From Bacteroidota bacterium (GTDB lineage: Bacteria > Bacteroidota > Ignavibacteria > UBA10030 > UBA8401), in the NCBI GenBank assembly GCA_028873075.1, contig JAGWND010000007.1:1-34430 (forward strand): a stretch of 34,430 nucleotides of DNA. Reading direction: 5' to 3'. Shown piece after piece: positions 27,113 to 34,430 of the stretch. Position 1 is the stretch's first letter. Every line of letters starts with the position of its first letter. The translations under genes were made by a program, and so were the position numbers. Under the pieces are notes generated by a model that saw only the letters and a list, made by a program, of their open reading frames with translations, ran no database searches and was not told where the DNA came from.

Positions 27113-28090
27113 TCAGGTTTTTTCTTGCGCATCCTGCGCGCCGTTTTTTTTCTTTTCATGCCGGAAAAAAATGAACAGCACGGTGCCGAGCACGACAATC
27201 GTTACCGCACCGGCTGCGCGGAAAATATTTTGAATGACCAAACCGTATTTCCCTGTAACAGGATTATAACAATAACACAACAGCAAAAGCTGATCCACTG
27301 GCGAGCCGATTTTTCTTGACGATGCCTCTATCAACGAGAAGCGAAGATCTCTCGGCTGATATTCGATACCGAACAGGTACCTCGACACTTTGCCTTGCGG
27401 GGTCAACACCATAATGCCGCTCGGATGTGCGTACGTATCTGTTGTCGAATCGTACAAGTACCGGAAGCCGACCGCATCGGCAAGCGAATCAATCTGCGGC
27501 TTCTCGCCTGTCAAGAAATGCCAGCCTTCTTCGGAGCCGGGACGATTGCCGTACATCTTCAAATATTCTTTCTTTTTACCCGCCGCGATGTCGGGCGTTT
27601 CTTTCGGATTGATGCTGACGGTAACGACATTAAAATCTTTTCCGACGGACATTCTCAAGGAATTAAACGCCTGATCCATGCCGTTCAGAACTTGTGTGCA
27701 GAGCATCGGGCATTCATAATAGACGAGCGATAACACGACGGGCTTGTCATGAAAATATTCTGCAAGCTTCACCTCTTTGCCTGTTTCATCACGAAATGTC
27801 GCATCCAACGGAATTTGTGAATTCAGCTTTTGCTCGAACTTTACTTGAGCGAACACTTGTTTTGAATTCAACTGAGCAGTTGCCGGCTGCACTACGACGA
27901 ACATCGTCAGTATCACAACAACAAATACACCGATAAAGCCGTTATGCCCGAATTTCCCGCTTTCCAGGGATTCCGCTTTGAACGGGATTCCAAAAAGCGG
28001 AACTTTTGTCGGGCATCCATTCAAAAGATTCCCGCCCAAAGCCTGCGGAAATGACACAGCTTTTTTTTCGCCACAATACTTCGTTTTCAT
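27113..28090 (-). CDS. SCO1/SenC-family protein with repeat-encoded N-terminal insertion
   Basis: YYECPMLCTQVLNGM (CxxxC) ... GIMVLTPQGKVSRYLFG; C-terminal TM. Confidence 0.9.
   Translation of the reverse strand: MKTKYCGEKKAVSFPQALGGNLLNGCPTKVPLFGIPFKAESLESGKFGHNGFIGVFVVVILTMFVVVQPATAQLNSKQVFAQVKFEQKLNSQIPLDATFRDETGKEVKLAEYFHDKPVVLSLVYYECPMLCTQVLNGMDQAFNSLRMSVGKDFNVVTVSINPKETPDIAAGKKKEYLKMYGNRPGSEEGWHFLTGEKPQIDSLADAVGFRYLYDSTTDTYAHPSGIMVLTPQGKVSRYLFGIEYQPRDLRFSLIEASSRKIGSPVDQLLLLCYCYNPVTGKYGLVIQNIFRAAGAVTIVVLGTVLFIFFRHEKKKNGAQDAQEKT
27945..28017. repeat. Palindromic repeat inside the SCO coding sequence
   Basis: ATGCCCGA (27945-27952)/TCGGGCAT (28010-28017), CCGCTTT/AAAGCGG, direct GGGATTCC at 27968 and 27985. 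Confidence 0.75.
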
Positions 28091-28539
28091 TGTCCTGCCT
28101 TTACATCAGAGACGGACTTCGTCTTGGAAGCGGAGTCCATCTGTTTTTGAGGAAAGCCTTTCTTCAGCGCCATCTTCATAGCAACGGAAATCGGAACGTG
28201 CGCAATGCCGGCATCTTTACGTACCCAGCCGTAACGATAGAGCACAGAATCTTCCGACGCGCGCAGCTTCAGCAAATCCGCATGAGGGTCTGCTTGTATG
28301 TGCGGACCCGGCGCAGTGTTGTCCGGTGCAATGAACGTCGAGGCTTTTGTATCCGGTGCTGTTGTATGGTGCGTGTAAAATGCAAAGACGCCCGCTAACA
28401 CCGCCAAGACAACCAACACTCCTGCAAATAACCCGCCGCCGATCAGCCACAAATTTTTAACATTGGCGTCGCGCAGCTCGTGCAACGGAGAAGGCGGCGC
28501 GTTCATATTTTCATGTTGATGAGGATCCATTGTAATCAA
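28087..28539 (-). CDS. Small membrane protein of the respiratory operon; ATG start at 28530 also possible
   Basis: MDPHQHENMNAPPSPLHELRDANVKNLWLIGGGLFAGVLVVLAVLAGVFAFYTHH...; overlaps both neighbours. Confidence 0.65.
   Translation of the reverse strand: MITMDPHQHENMNAPPSPLHELRDANVKNLWLIGGGLFAGVLVVLAVLAGVFAFYTHHTTAPDTKASTFIAPDNTAPGPHIQADPHADLLKLRASEDSVLYRYGWVRKDAGIAHVPISVAMKMALKKGFPQKQMDSASKTKSVSDVKAGQ
28110..28142. repeat. Palindromic repeat inside the 3' end of the preceding CDS
   Basis: AGACGGACT/AGTCCATCT; similar to 8546-8586. Confidence 0.7.
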
Positions 28540-29729
28540 CCTTCAGCCCCAACAGCGTTTTCAACGCGCTCAAGTGCCGGTTCAAAACGCGGGTCGTGTA
28601 ACGGAACCAACGAATATCCTTTGAGATTCCGAACAAACGCCGCTAACCAAAGTCCCCCGAGAGAAATCGGCACGGCAACATCAAGCCAGTGAATATGAAA
28701 TTCTCCCGGATGAAACGCCGGCGTAATAAGCCAGAACATATCGGCTAACCGCATTGCTAAGATAAAAACTGCAACGAGCGCGAGCCGCGCCATCGCCCGC
28801 TTCGTTCTGCGCGACAAAAGAAGAAAGAACGGAATGAAGAAATGTCCGATGACAAGCGGAACAACAAGATAATCCCACGTGCCGGTGCGGTGTAAATACC
28901 AGAGATTTTCTTCCGGCAAATTTCCCGACCAGATGATGATCAATTGCGATACCTGCATGTACGCCCACAGCACGACGAACGTGAGGAGCAAATTTCCGAG
29001 ATGATGAAAATGCGTCTCCTTCAAAAATCCGGAGAACGGTTTATACGCCGCCAACAAACGGAGCGCAATGATGCACAGCGCCAACGTCGAAAGCACTTGG
29101 CTGACGATGATCAGCGCGCCAAAGATAGACGAATACCATTGCGGCTCGAGCGACATCACCCAATCGAATCCGGCAAACGTCATTGTCAAGACGTAAACAA
29201 TTATGCCGGGAGCGCTGAGGAGGCGCATCTTCCGCGTCAACGCTGCACCCGCGTTTTGATCTTGCATGTGCGACCATCGCGAAAGAGTGAACGCCATCAC
29301 TGTCCAAATCACGAAGTAAAGAACAGCGCGGCTCACAAAAAACGGAACGCTCAAATACGTTTGCTTGAATCCCATGAGCGGACCCTGCGGCATCCCGTTT
29401 TGATTCATCCACGGATAAACATCACTCAATCCCGCAAGAATCGGAATGAAGAGAAGCGCCATCAACGGAATTGTCCGCGCCGCAGCTTCAATCAAGCGCT
29501 GAATTGCAAATCCCCATCTGCCCGATACCATGTGATGGAGAACGAGAATTCCGAGCGACCCAACGGCAAAGCTCAACACGAACATGTACGCAAACAAGTA
29601 CGATTGAAAAAATTGCTGCGCTGAAAAAATCGCCCCGACAACAAGCGCGCACGCGCCGAGTCCCCCGACGACAAGGGCAGATTGCTGAATGCGATCAAGC
29701 AGCGGACGCGGTCCTTCAAAATGATTCAT
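28536..29729 (-). CDS. actF: Alternative complex III subunit ActF (quinol:cytochrome c oxidoreductase membrane subunit)
   Basis: 397 aa multi-TM, position after ActE, NrfD-like fold features. Confidence 0.88.
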   Translation of the reverse strand: MNHFEGPRPLLDRIQQSALVVGGLGACALVVGAIFSAQQFFQSYLFAYMFVLSFAVGSLGILVLHHMVSGRWGFAIQRLIEAAARTIPLMALLFIPILAGLSDVYPWMNQNGMPQGPLMGFKQTYLSVPFFVSRAVLYFVIWTVMAFTLSRWSHMQDQNAGAALTRKMRLLSAPGIIVYVLTMTFAGFDWVMSLEPQWYSSIFGALIIVSQVLSTLALCIIALRLLAAYKPFSGFLKETHFHHLGNLLLTFVVLWAYMQVSQLIIIWSGNLPEENLWYLHRTGTWDYLVVPLVIGHFFIPFFLLLSRRTKRAMARLALVAVFILAMRLADMFWLITPAFHPGEFHIHWLDVAVPISLGGLWLAAFVRNLKGYSLVPLHDPRFEPALERVENAVGAEG

Positions 29730-30340
29730 TGAGCTTTTCCAAGTAATTGACGTTGTTCTGCTTCGGGCAAATCTTGTACCGGAACGTTTTGACTAAGCTG
29801 AAGCGCGCGGATGTACGCCACAATTGCCCACCGATCTCGAACCGGCACGCTCGGCGCATAGCTGTACATTCGTCCGAAACCGTTCGTGATGACGTCGAAG
29901 AAAAATCCTGCCGGCATCGCACGAAGGCTGTCCGTTTGAAACGATGGCGGCTTGGGAAATCCTCGCTGCACAACCATCCCTCCTCCATTCGCAAGCCGCC
30001 CATGACACGGTGAACAAAATGTGTTGAAGCGATCCTCTCCCCGCACGAGCACCTGCTCGGTAACAGGAAACGGAAACATCGTAGCGAACTGCCCGTTCAC
30101 TCTCCCGGCGATCAACAGCGAATCGGTTGTGAACGAGCCGCGCGGCACTGTTCCTTCCACCAGCGGGCGAGATGACATTCCGTCCGGGAAAAATCTGCTC
30201 GCTGCGAGCGGCTTGTATTTCGGCTGGTTATCCAAATTCACGCCGCCGCAGCCGACCGCGCCAAGCATCATCGCCGACAATACAAACGCGAAAACACTCT
30301 GCGGAAAAGCTTGTTTCAATTTTCTCATAATCGTCTTCAT
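29726..30340 (-). CDS. actE: Alternative complex III monohaem cytochrome c subunit ActE
   Basis: FNTFCSPCHGRLANGGGMVVQRGFPKPPSF; lipobox AVGCGG. Confidence 0.9.
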   Translation of the reverse strand: MKTIMRKLKQAFPQSVFAFVLSAMMLGAVGCGGVNLDNQPKYKPLAASRFFPDGMSSRPLVEGTVPRGSFTTDSLLIAGRVNGQFATMFPFPVTEQVLVRGEDRFNTFCSPCHGRLANGGGMVVQRGFPKPPSFQTDSLRAMPAGFFFDVITNGFGRMYSYAPSVPVRDRWAIVAYIRALQLSQNVPVQDLPEAEQRQLLGKAQ

Positions 30341-30882
30341 TTTTCCACAACAGAAACTTCTGCTGGATGCAATGACTTTAAAAAATTTTCAACCGTGGAT
30401 TGATCGAATTTTGGATCTGCTGCTTCAATACACAGAAAAAATTTATCGCGCGATGCTCGTTCAAATGCCGCAACGTTAAATACCGGATGATACGGCATTG
30501 GAAGCCCGTTAAGAATGATCATCGCCACTGCAGCAGTAACGCCGGCACACAGCACCGTCAGCTCGAACGTAATCGGAATGAACGAAGGCCAGCTGTGAAA
30601 CGGTCGCCCGCCGATATTCAAGGGATATCCGATGACGGCAGCCCAGTATTGCAAAAAATATCCGCCGACGGCACCGAACAATCCTGCGATCAGCACGATG
30701 AGCGGCAGGCGCGTTTTATGAAATCCGACCGCTTCCGACAAGCCTTCGACCGGAAAAGGACTGTACGCATCCATTTTTGTGTAGCCATTTTGCGATGCTC
30801 TCTGTGCCGCGTTCAACACTTCATCGGCTGTATTGAACTCCGCCATCAATCCGTGTATCGTCGAGTTCTCCATACTCATCAT
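30337..30882 (-). CDS. actD: Alternative complex III subunit ActD (DUF3341)
   Basis: GLMAEFNTADEVLNAAQRASQNGYTKMDAYSPFPVEGL...NIGGRPFHSWPSFIPITFELTVL. Confidence 0.92.
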   Translation of the reverse strand: MMSMENSTIHGLMAEFNTADEVLNAAQRASQNGYTKMDAYSPFPVEGLSEAVGFHKTRLPLIVLIAGLFGAVGGYFLQYWAAVIGYPLNIGGRPFHSWPSFIPITFELTVLCAGVTAAVAMIILNGLPMPYHPVFNVAAFERASRDKFFLCIEAADPKFDQSTVENFLKSLHPAEVSVVEK

Positions 30883-32255
30883 TCGTGATTAGATTTGGAC
30901 GTCGGCAGCAATGTCCGCAATTCAAAAATTGAAATCATCGGCAAGACCCGTATGAACAGAATCATCGCTGTCAGGAAAAAACCAATGGTACCGAAAAACG
31001 TAAACCAATCCCATTTTGTCGGGATGTAAATTGCCCATGACGAGGGAACAAAATCCCGCGCCAGACTCGAAACAATAATCACAAACCGCTCAAGCCACAT
31101 TCCGATATTGACAATGATAGACACTACGAAAAGCATCCACGGAGTTTGACGAAACTTCTTCAGCCACAACAATTGCGGCAATGCGATGTTGAATAAAATG
31201 AGCATCCAGTACAAAGGGCCGTAGGGGCCAAACATTCGGTTAATCATCATATCGTGTTCAAATCTGTTGCCGCTGTAGAACGCAGTGAACGTTTCGATTG
31301 CGTAGCCGTATGCAACAATCAACCCGGTGGCGAGCATTACTTTCGCCATATAATCGAGATGACGCGACGTAACAAAATCTTCGAGGTGATAAAGTTTACG
31401 CACAGGAATAACAAGAGAAAGCACCATTGCAAAGCCGGAGTAAATCGCACCAGCAACGAAATACGGCGGAAAGATTGTTGTGTGCCAGCCGGGAACAATA
31501 CCGACGGCGAAATCGAAGCTCACGACGCTGTGAACAGAAACAACAAGCGGTGTAGCAAGTCCGGCAAGCAGCAAATACGCGCTCTCATACCGATGCCAAT
31601 GCTTCGCTGAATTTCTCCAGCCCATTGCAAGCATGCCATAGATAATTTTTTTCCATTTTTGTGCAGCCTTGTCCCGCATTGTTGCCAGATCAGGAATCAA
31701 GCCGACAAACCAGAAAACGAGTGAAATTGTTGCGTACGTGGTAACTGCAAATACGTCCCACACGAGCGGGCTTCGGAAATTAGGCCACAGCCGCATCGTA
31801 TCGGGCATCGGAATAATCCAATAAAAGACCCACGGGCGTCCGAGATGTAATATTGGAAACATGCCGGCGCAAGCTACAGCGAAAAGCGTCATCGCTTCCG
31901 CGAAACGATTGATGGAATTGCGCCACTGCTGATGAAGAAGAAGCAAGATTGCTGAAATCAGAGTTCCGGCATGACCAATTCCGATCCACCATACGAAATT
32001 GACAATCGCAAATCCCCAGGCAATCGGAATCCGGATTCCCCAAATGCCTACACCTTTCAAGAAGAGATAGGTAACCGCAAGCAAGAGAAGCATTACCAAA
32101 CTAAAGGTGACCGCAAACGCCATAAACAGACCCTTCGGCGTTTTCTTTTCAAGAACATCCGAGCTGATCTTGTCAGTAATCGTGCCGTAATCATGCTTCC
32201 CGCCGATAAGCGGCTGCGGTTGTTCGTAAACAGCGGTCTGTTCTATTGTCTCCAA
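30879..32255 (-). CDS. actC: Alternative complex III subunit ActC (NrfD-like)
   Basis: 458 aa; WWIGIGHAGTLISAILLLLHQQWRNSINRFAEAMTLFAVACAG. Confidence 0.93.
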   Translation of the reverse strand: METIEQTAVYEQPQPLIGGKHDYGTITDKISSDVLEKKTPKGLFMAFAVTFSLVMLLLLAVTYLFLKGVGIWGIRIPIAWGFAIVNFVWWIGIGHAGTLISAILLLLHQQWRNSINRFAEAMTLFAVACAGMFPILHLGRPWVFYWIIPMPDTMRLWPNFRSPLVWDVFAVTTYATISLVFWFVGLIPDLATMRDKAAQKWKKIIYGMLAMGWRNSAKHWHRYESAYLLLAGLATPLVVSVHSVVSFDFAVGIVPGWHTTIFPPYFVAGAIYSGFAMVLSLVIPVRKLYHLEDFVTSRHLDYMAKVMLATGLIVAYGYAIETFTAFYSGNRFEHDMMINRMFGPYGPLYWMLILFNIALPQLLWLKKFRQTPWMLFVVSIIVNIGMWLERFVIIVSSLARDFVPSSWAIYIPTKWDWFTFFGTIGFFLTAMILFIRVLPMISIFELRTLLPTSKSNHE

Positions 32256-32290
32256 AAATTTTTCCTGTCTGCTAATTTCGGATTTATCAC

Positions 32291-32319
32291 CCTTGCGAAG
32301 GTTCAGAACCTTCGCAAGG
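32291..32319. repeat. Perfect palindrome in the actB-actC gap
   Basis: CCTTGCGAAGGTT-CAG-AACCTTCGCAAGG. Confidence 0.8.
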
Positions 32320-32335
32320 TTTTATATTTCATTCC

Positions 32336-34430
32336 CTAACTCACTACTTCCGGATTTGGATTATTCACTTTCGCAAGATACGTTGTGCGCGGCTTCGTGT
32401 TCAATTCGGCAAGCAAGCTGTAATTGTGAGGCTGCGCCTTCAACCGAGCAACCTTGCTTTTCTTGTCATTGATATTCCCGAACACAATCGCCTGCGACGG
32501 GCACGCCTGCTGGCATGCCGTAACAACTTCGCCGTCCCGAATCGGACGATCTTCTTCTTCCGCCGTGATGCGCACTTCGTTGATGCGCTGAATGCAGTAC
32601 GTGCATTTTTCCATCACGCCACGCTCGCGAACTGTGACATCCGGGTTGCGCATCATTTTGTACGTTTCCGTCTTGTCGTCTGTGAACAAAAGGAAATTGA
32701 AACGACGTACTTTATACGGACAGTTGTTCGAGCAGTACCGCGTGCCGATGCAGCGGTTGTACACCATAACGTTTAATCCTTCGGAATCATGTACCGTCGC
32801 ACCGACGGGACAGACAAGCTCGCACGGCGCGTTCTCGCACTGCATACACGGAAGCGGCTCGAAGTACACGTCGGGATTATCGAGGTCGCCTTTGAAGTAC
32901 CGGTCAATACGAATCCACTGCATCTCTCTCGACAACGCCACTTGCTCTTTGCCGACAACCGGAATGTTATTTTCCGCCTGACAGGCAATGACGCACGCGC
33001 TGCATCCGGTACACGCCGAAAGATCAATGGACATTCCCCACGCGTAGCCGTCATAATGATACGTCGGATACAGTGTTTGGTCCGGTGCCGGTGCTTCTTC
33101 CAATTCTTTTGGGAAGTCCGGCTTCTTAATAAATTCCTGAAGCGTTCCTGCGATGACGAGATTGCGGTGTTCCACATTGAAATGTTCCTGCGTTACCGAA
33201 AGCGGGTACGTCTCGCCTGTTTTGCGCACCTCGACATTTTCCGCATGCCACATCGCCGTTGACGTGCGAATCAAATTTGCGTTGAACCCCGTGCCGCTTC
33301 CGACTTTTCCTGTTTTCGTTCTGCCGTAACCGAGCGTCAACGTCATCGCTTCAGCAGGATGACCGGGCTGGATCCATATCGGTGCTTTCACCATCCTGCC
33401 CTGAACATGAAGCTCGACAACATCTCCATTCTGCACACCGAGCCGTTGTGCAGTTGCCGGCGCGATGAGTGCGGCATTGTCCCACGTTAATTTTGTCAGC
33501 GGCTTCGGAAGCTCCTGGAGCCATCCGTTATTTGCAAAACGCCCATCCCACATTGTCGGGTCAGGACGGAAAATTATTTCAATTCCGGACGGCGCAACGC
33601 TCGACGAAGTATTTTGCCAACCTGAACTAACAAGCTTTACATTTTTCGGCGACGATGCCGTGTTTGCAATGACGCCATCATTCAATGACTTTTCCCAAAG
33701 AACATCAAAATTGCCGGACTTTGTTTGCGACTTCCAGAAATTTCTGACGATGTCATATCCTTTATTCTCGTTGCCGCTAATGAATTGATCAAGAAATTCA
33801 CACACTGACCGAGATTCGTACAGCGGAGCGATGAGCGGTTGGATGATCGAAGCCGTGCCGTCGAACGCGCGCGCATCTCCCCACGATTCAAGAAAATGAG
33901 ATTCGGGTAAATGCCATGTGCACAGCGCCGACGTTTCATCTTCATACATCCCCACGTGAACACTCAGCTTCACATTGGAAAGAAGTTCGGCAAACTTCAA
34001 ATCTGCCGGCGCATCGTACACCGGGTTGCCGCCGAGAATGAACAACATATCAACAGTGCCGCTTGCCATTTCCTGCGTGAGAGATTTCAACGATTCAAGC
34101 TGGTTCACGGGCGCGACCTCCGGCGATCCGACAAACGTCACTGTCCTGCCGACATTTCCCAGTTGAACATTCATCGCATGAACAAGCGCGTGCAACCGAG
34201 CCGAATGATGCGGGCCGGCGATGACAACGCTCGCACCGCCATGCTTCTGAAGATCGGCAACAATAGCAGAAATCATTGCCTGCTGTTGTGCATTTTGAAT
34301 CGGGCGAAGCGGCACAATGCCGGAAATCCCGAGCTGCTGAGCAACAGCACGTGCAACATTTTCAATTTCCCCTGCACGCATCGTCAGCCGGTGATCCGCC
34401 ATCACACCGGCAAGCGTCGGCGAGCTTTCA
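32336..34430 (-). CDS. actB: Alternative complex III subunit ActB (molybdopterin-oxidoreductase-like plus Fe-S), 5' end outside window
   Basis: CTGCSACVIACQAENNIPVVGKEQV, CMQCENAPCELVCPVGATVHDSEGLNVMVYNRCIGTRYCSNNCPYKVRRFN; reading frame stays open to 34430. Confidence 0.93.
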   Translation of the reverse strand, partial: ESSPTLAGVMADHRLTMRAGEIENVARAVAQQLGISGIVPLRPIQNAQQQAMISAIVADLQKHGGASVVIAGPHHSARLHALVHAMNVQLGNVGRTVTFVGSPEVAPVNQLESLKSLTQEMASGTVDMLFILGGNPVYDAPADLKFAELLSNVKLSVHVGMYEDETSALCTWHLPESHFLESWGDARAFDGTASIIQPLIAPLYESRSVCEFLDQFISGNENKGYDIVRNFWKSQTKSGNFDVLWEKSLNDGVIANTASSPKNVKLVSSGWQNTSSSVAPSGIEIIFRPDPTMWDGRFANNGWLQELPKPLTKLTWDNAALIAPATAQRLGVQNGDVVELHVQGRMVKAPIWIQPGHPAEAMTLTLGYGRTKTGKVGSGTGFNANLIRTSTAMWHAENVEVRKTGETYPLSVTQEHFNVEHRNLVIAGTLQEFIKKPDFPKELEEAPAPDQTLYPTYHYDGYAWGMSIDLSACTGCSACVIACQAENNIPVVGKEQVALSREMQWIRIDRYFKGDLDNPDVYFEPLPCMQCENAPCELVCPVGATVHDSEGLNVMVYNRCIGTRYCSNNCPYKVRRFNFLLFTDDKTETYKMMRNPDVTVRERGVMEKCTYCIQRINEVRITAEEEDRPIRDGEVVTACQQACPSQAIVFGNINDKKSKVARLKAQPHNYSLLAELNTKPRTTYLAKVNNPNPEVVS

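Noticed and set aside
1-34430. tRNA or rRNA genes
   Set aside because: No cloverleaf or rRNA-like segment recognised by eye; tRNAscan-SE would be needed to exclude it formally

Overview
This 34.4 kb chromosomal window looks like it comes from an FCB-group (Bacteroidota / Ignavibacteriota-like) bacterium; that placement is inferred from protein style and the alternative complex III operon. No search was run. Left to right: (i) a partial SDR oxidoreductase; (ii) a Fur-family regulator with feoA-feoA-feoB and a small Cys-rich FeoB-associated protein; (iii) two outer-membrane-like proteins and a monohaem c-type lipoprotein; (iv) a methyltransferase, cupin, ferritin-like protein, MIP18/DUF59 protein and ychF; (v) an arginine cluster argC-J-B-F-R-G with apparent ARG boxes; (vi) a coiled-coil lipoprotein and an NlpC/P60 lipoprotein; (vii) a repeat-rich accessory island of about 19.1-23.4 kb; (viii) a long minus-strand respiratory operon: alternative complex III (actB partial, actC-D-E-F), SCO and a caa3-type cytochrome c oxidase. 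The island holds a decayed tyrosine recombinase, attC-like long imperfect hairpins, a CsoR-type regulator in a four-gene operon ending in a fused MtrA/DUF4346 protein, a truncated NTF2-like gene, and seven consecutive different hairpins. The best candidate for an undescribed system is the CsoR / OB-like / Cys-rich membrane protein / MtrA-DUF4346 operon. The window also carries many palindromic or MITE-like repeats. Several sit inside coding sequences: one supplies an NlpC/P60 stop codon with a visible TTGA duplication, one is translated in the N-terminus of the SCO protein, and one is translated in the C-terminus of the neighbouring protein.
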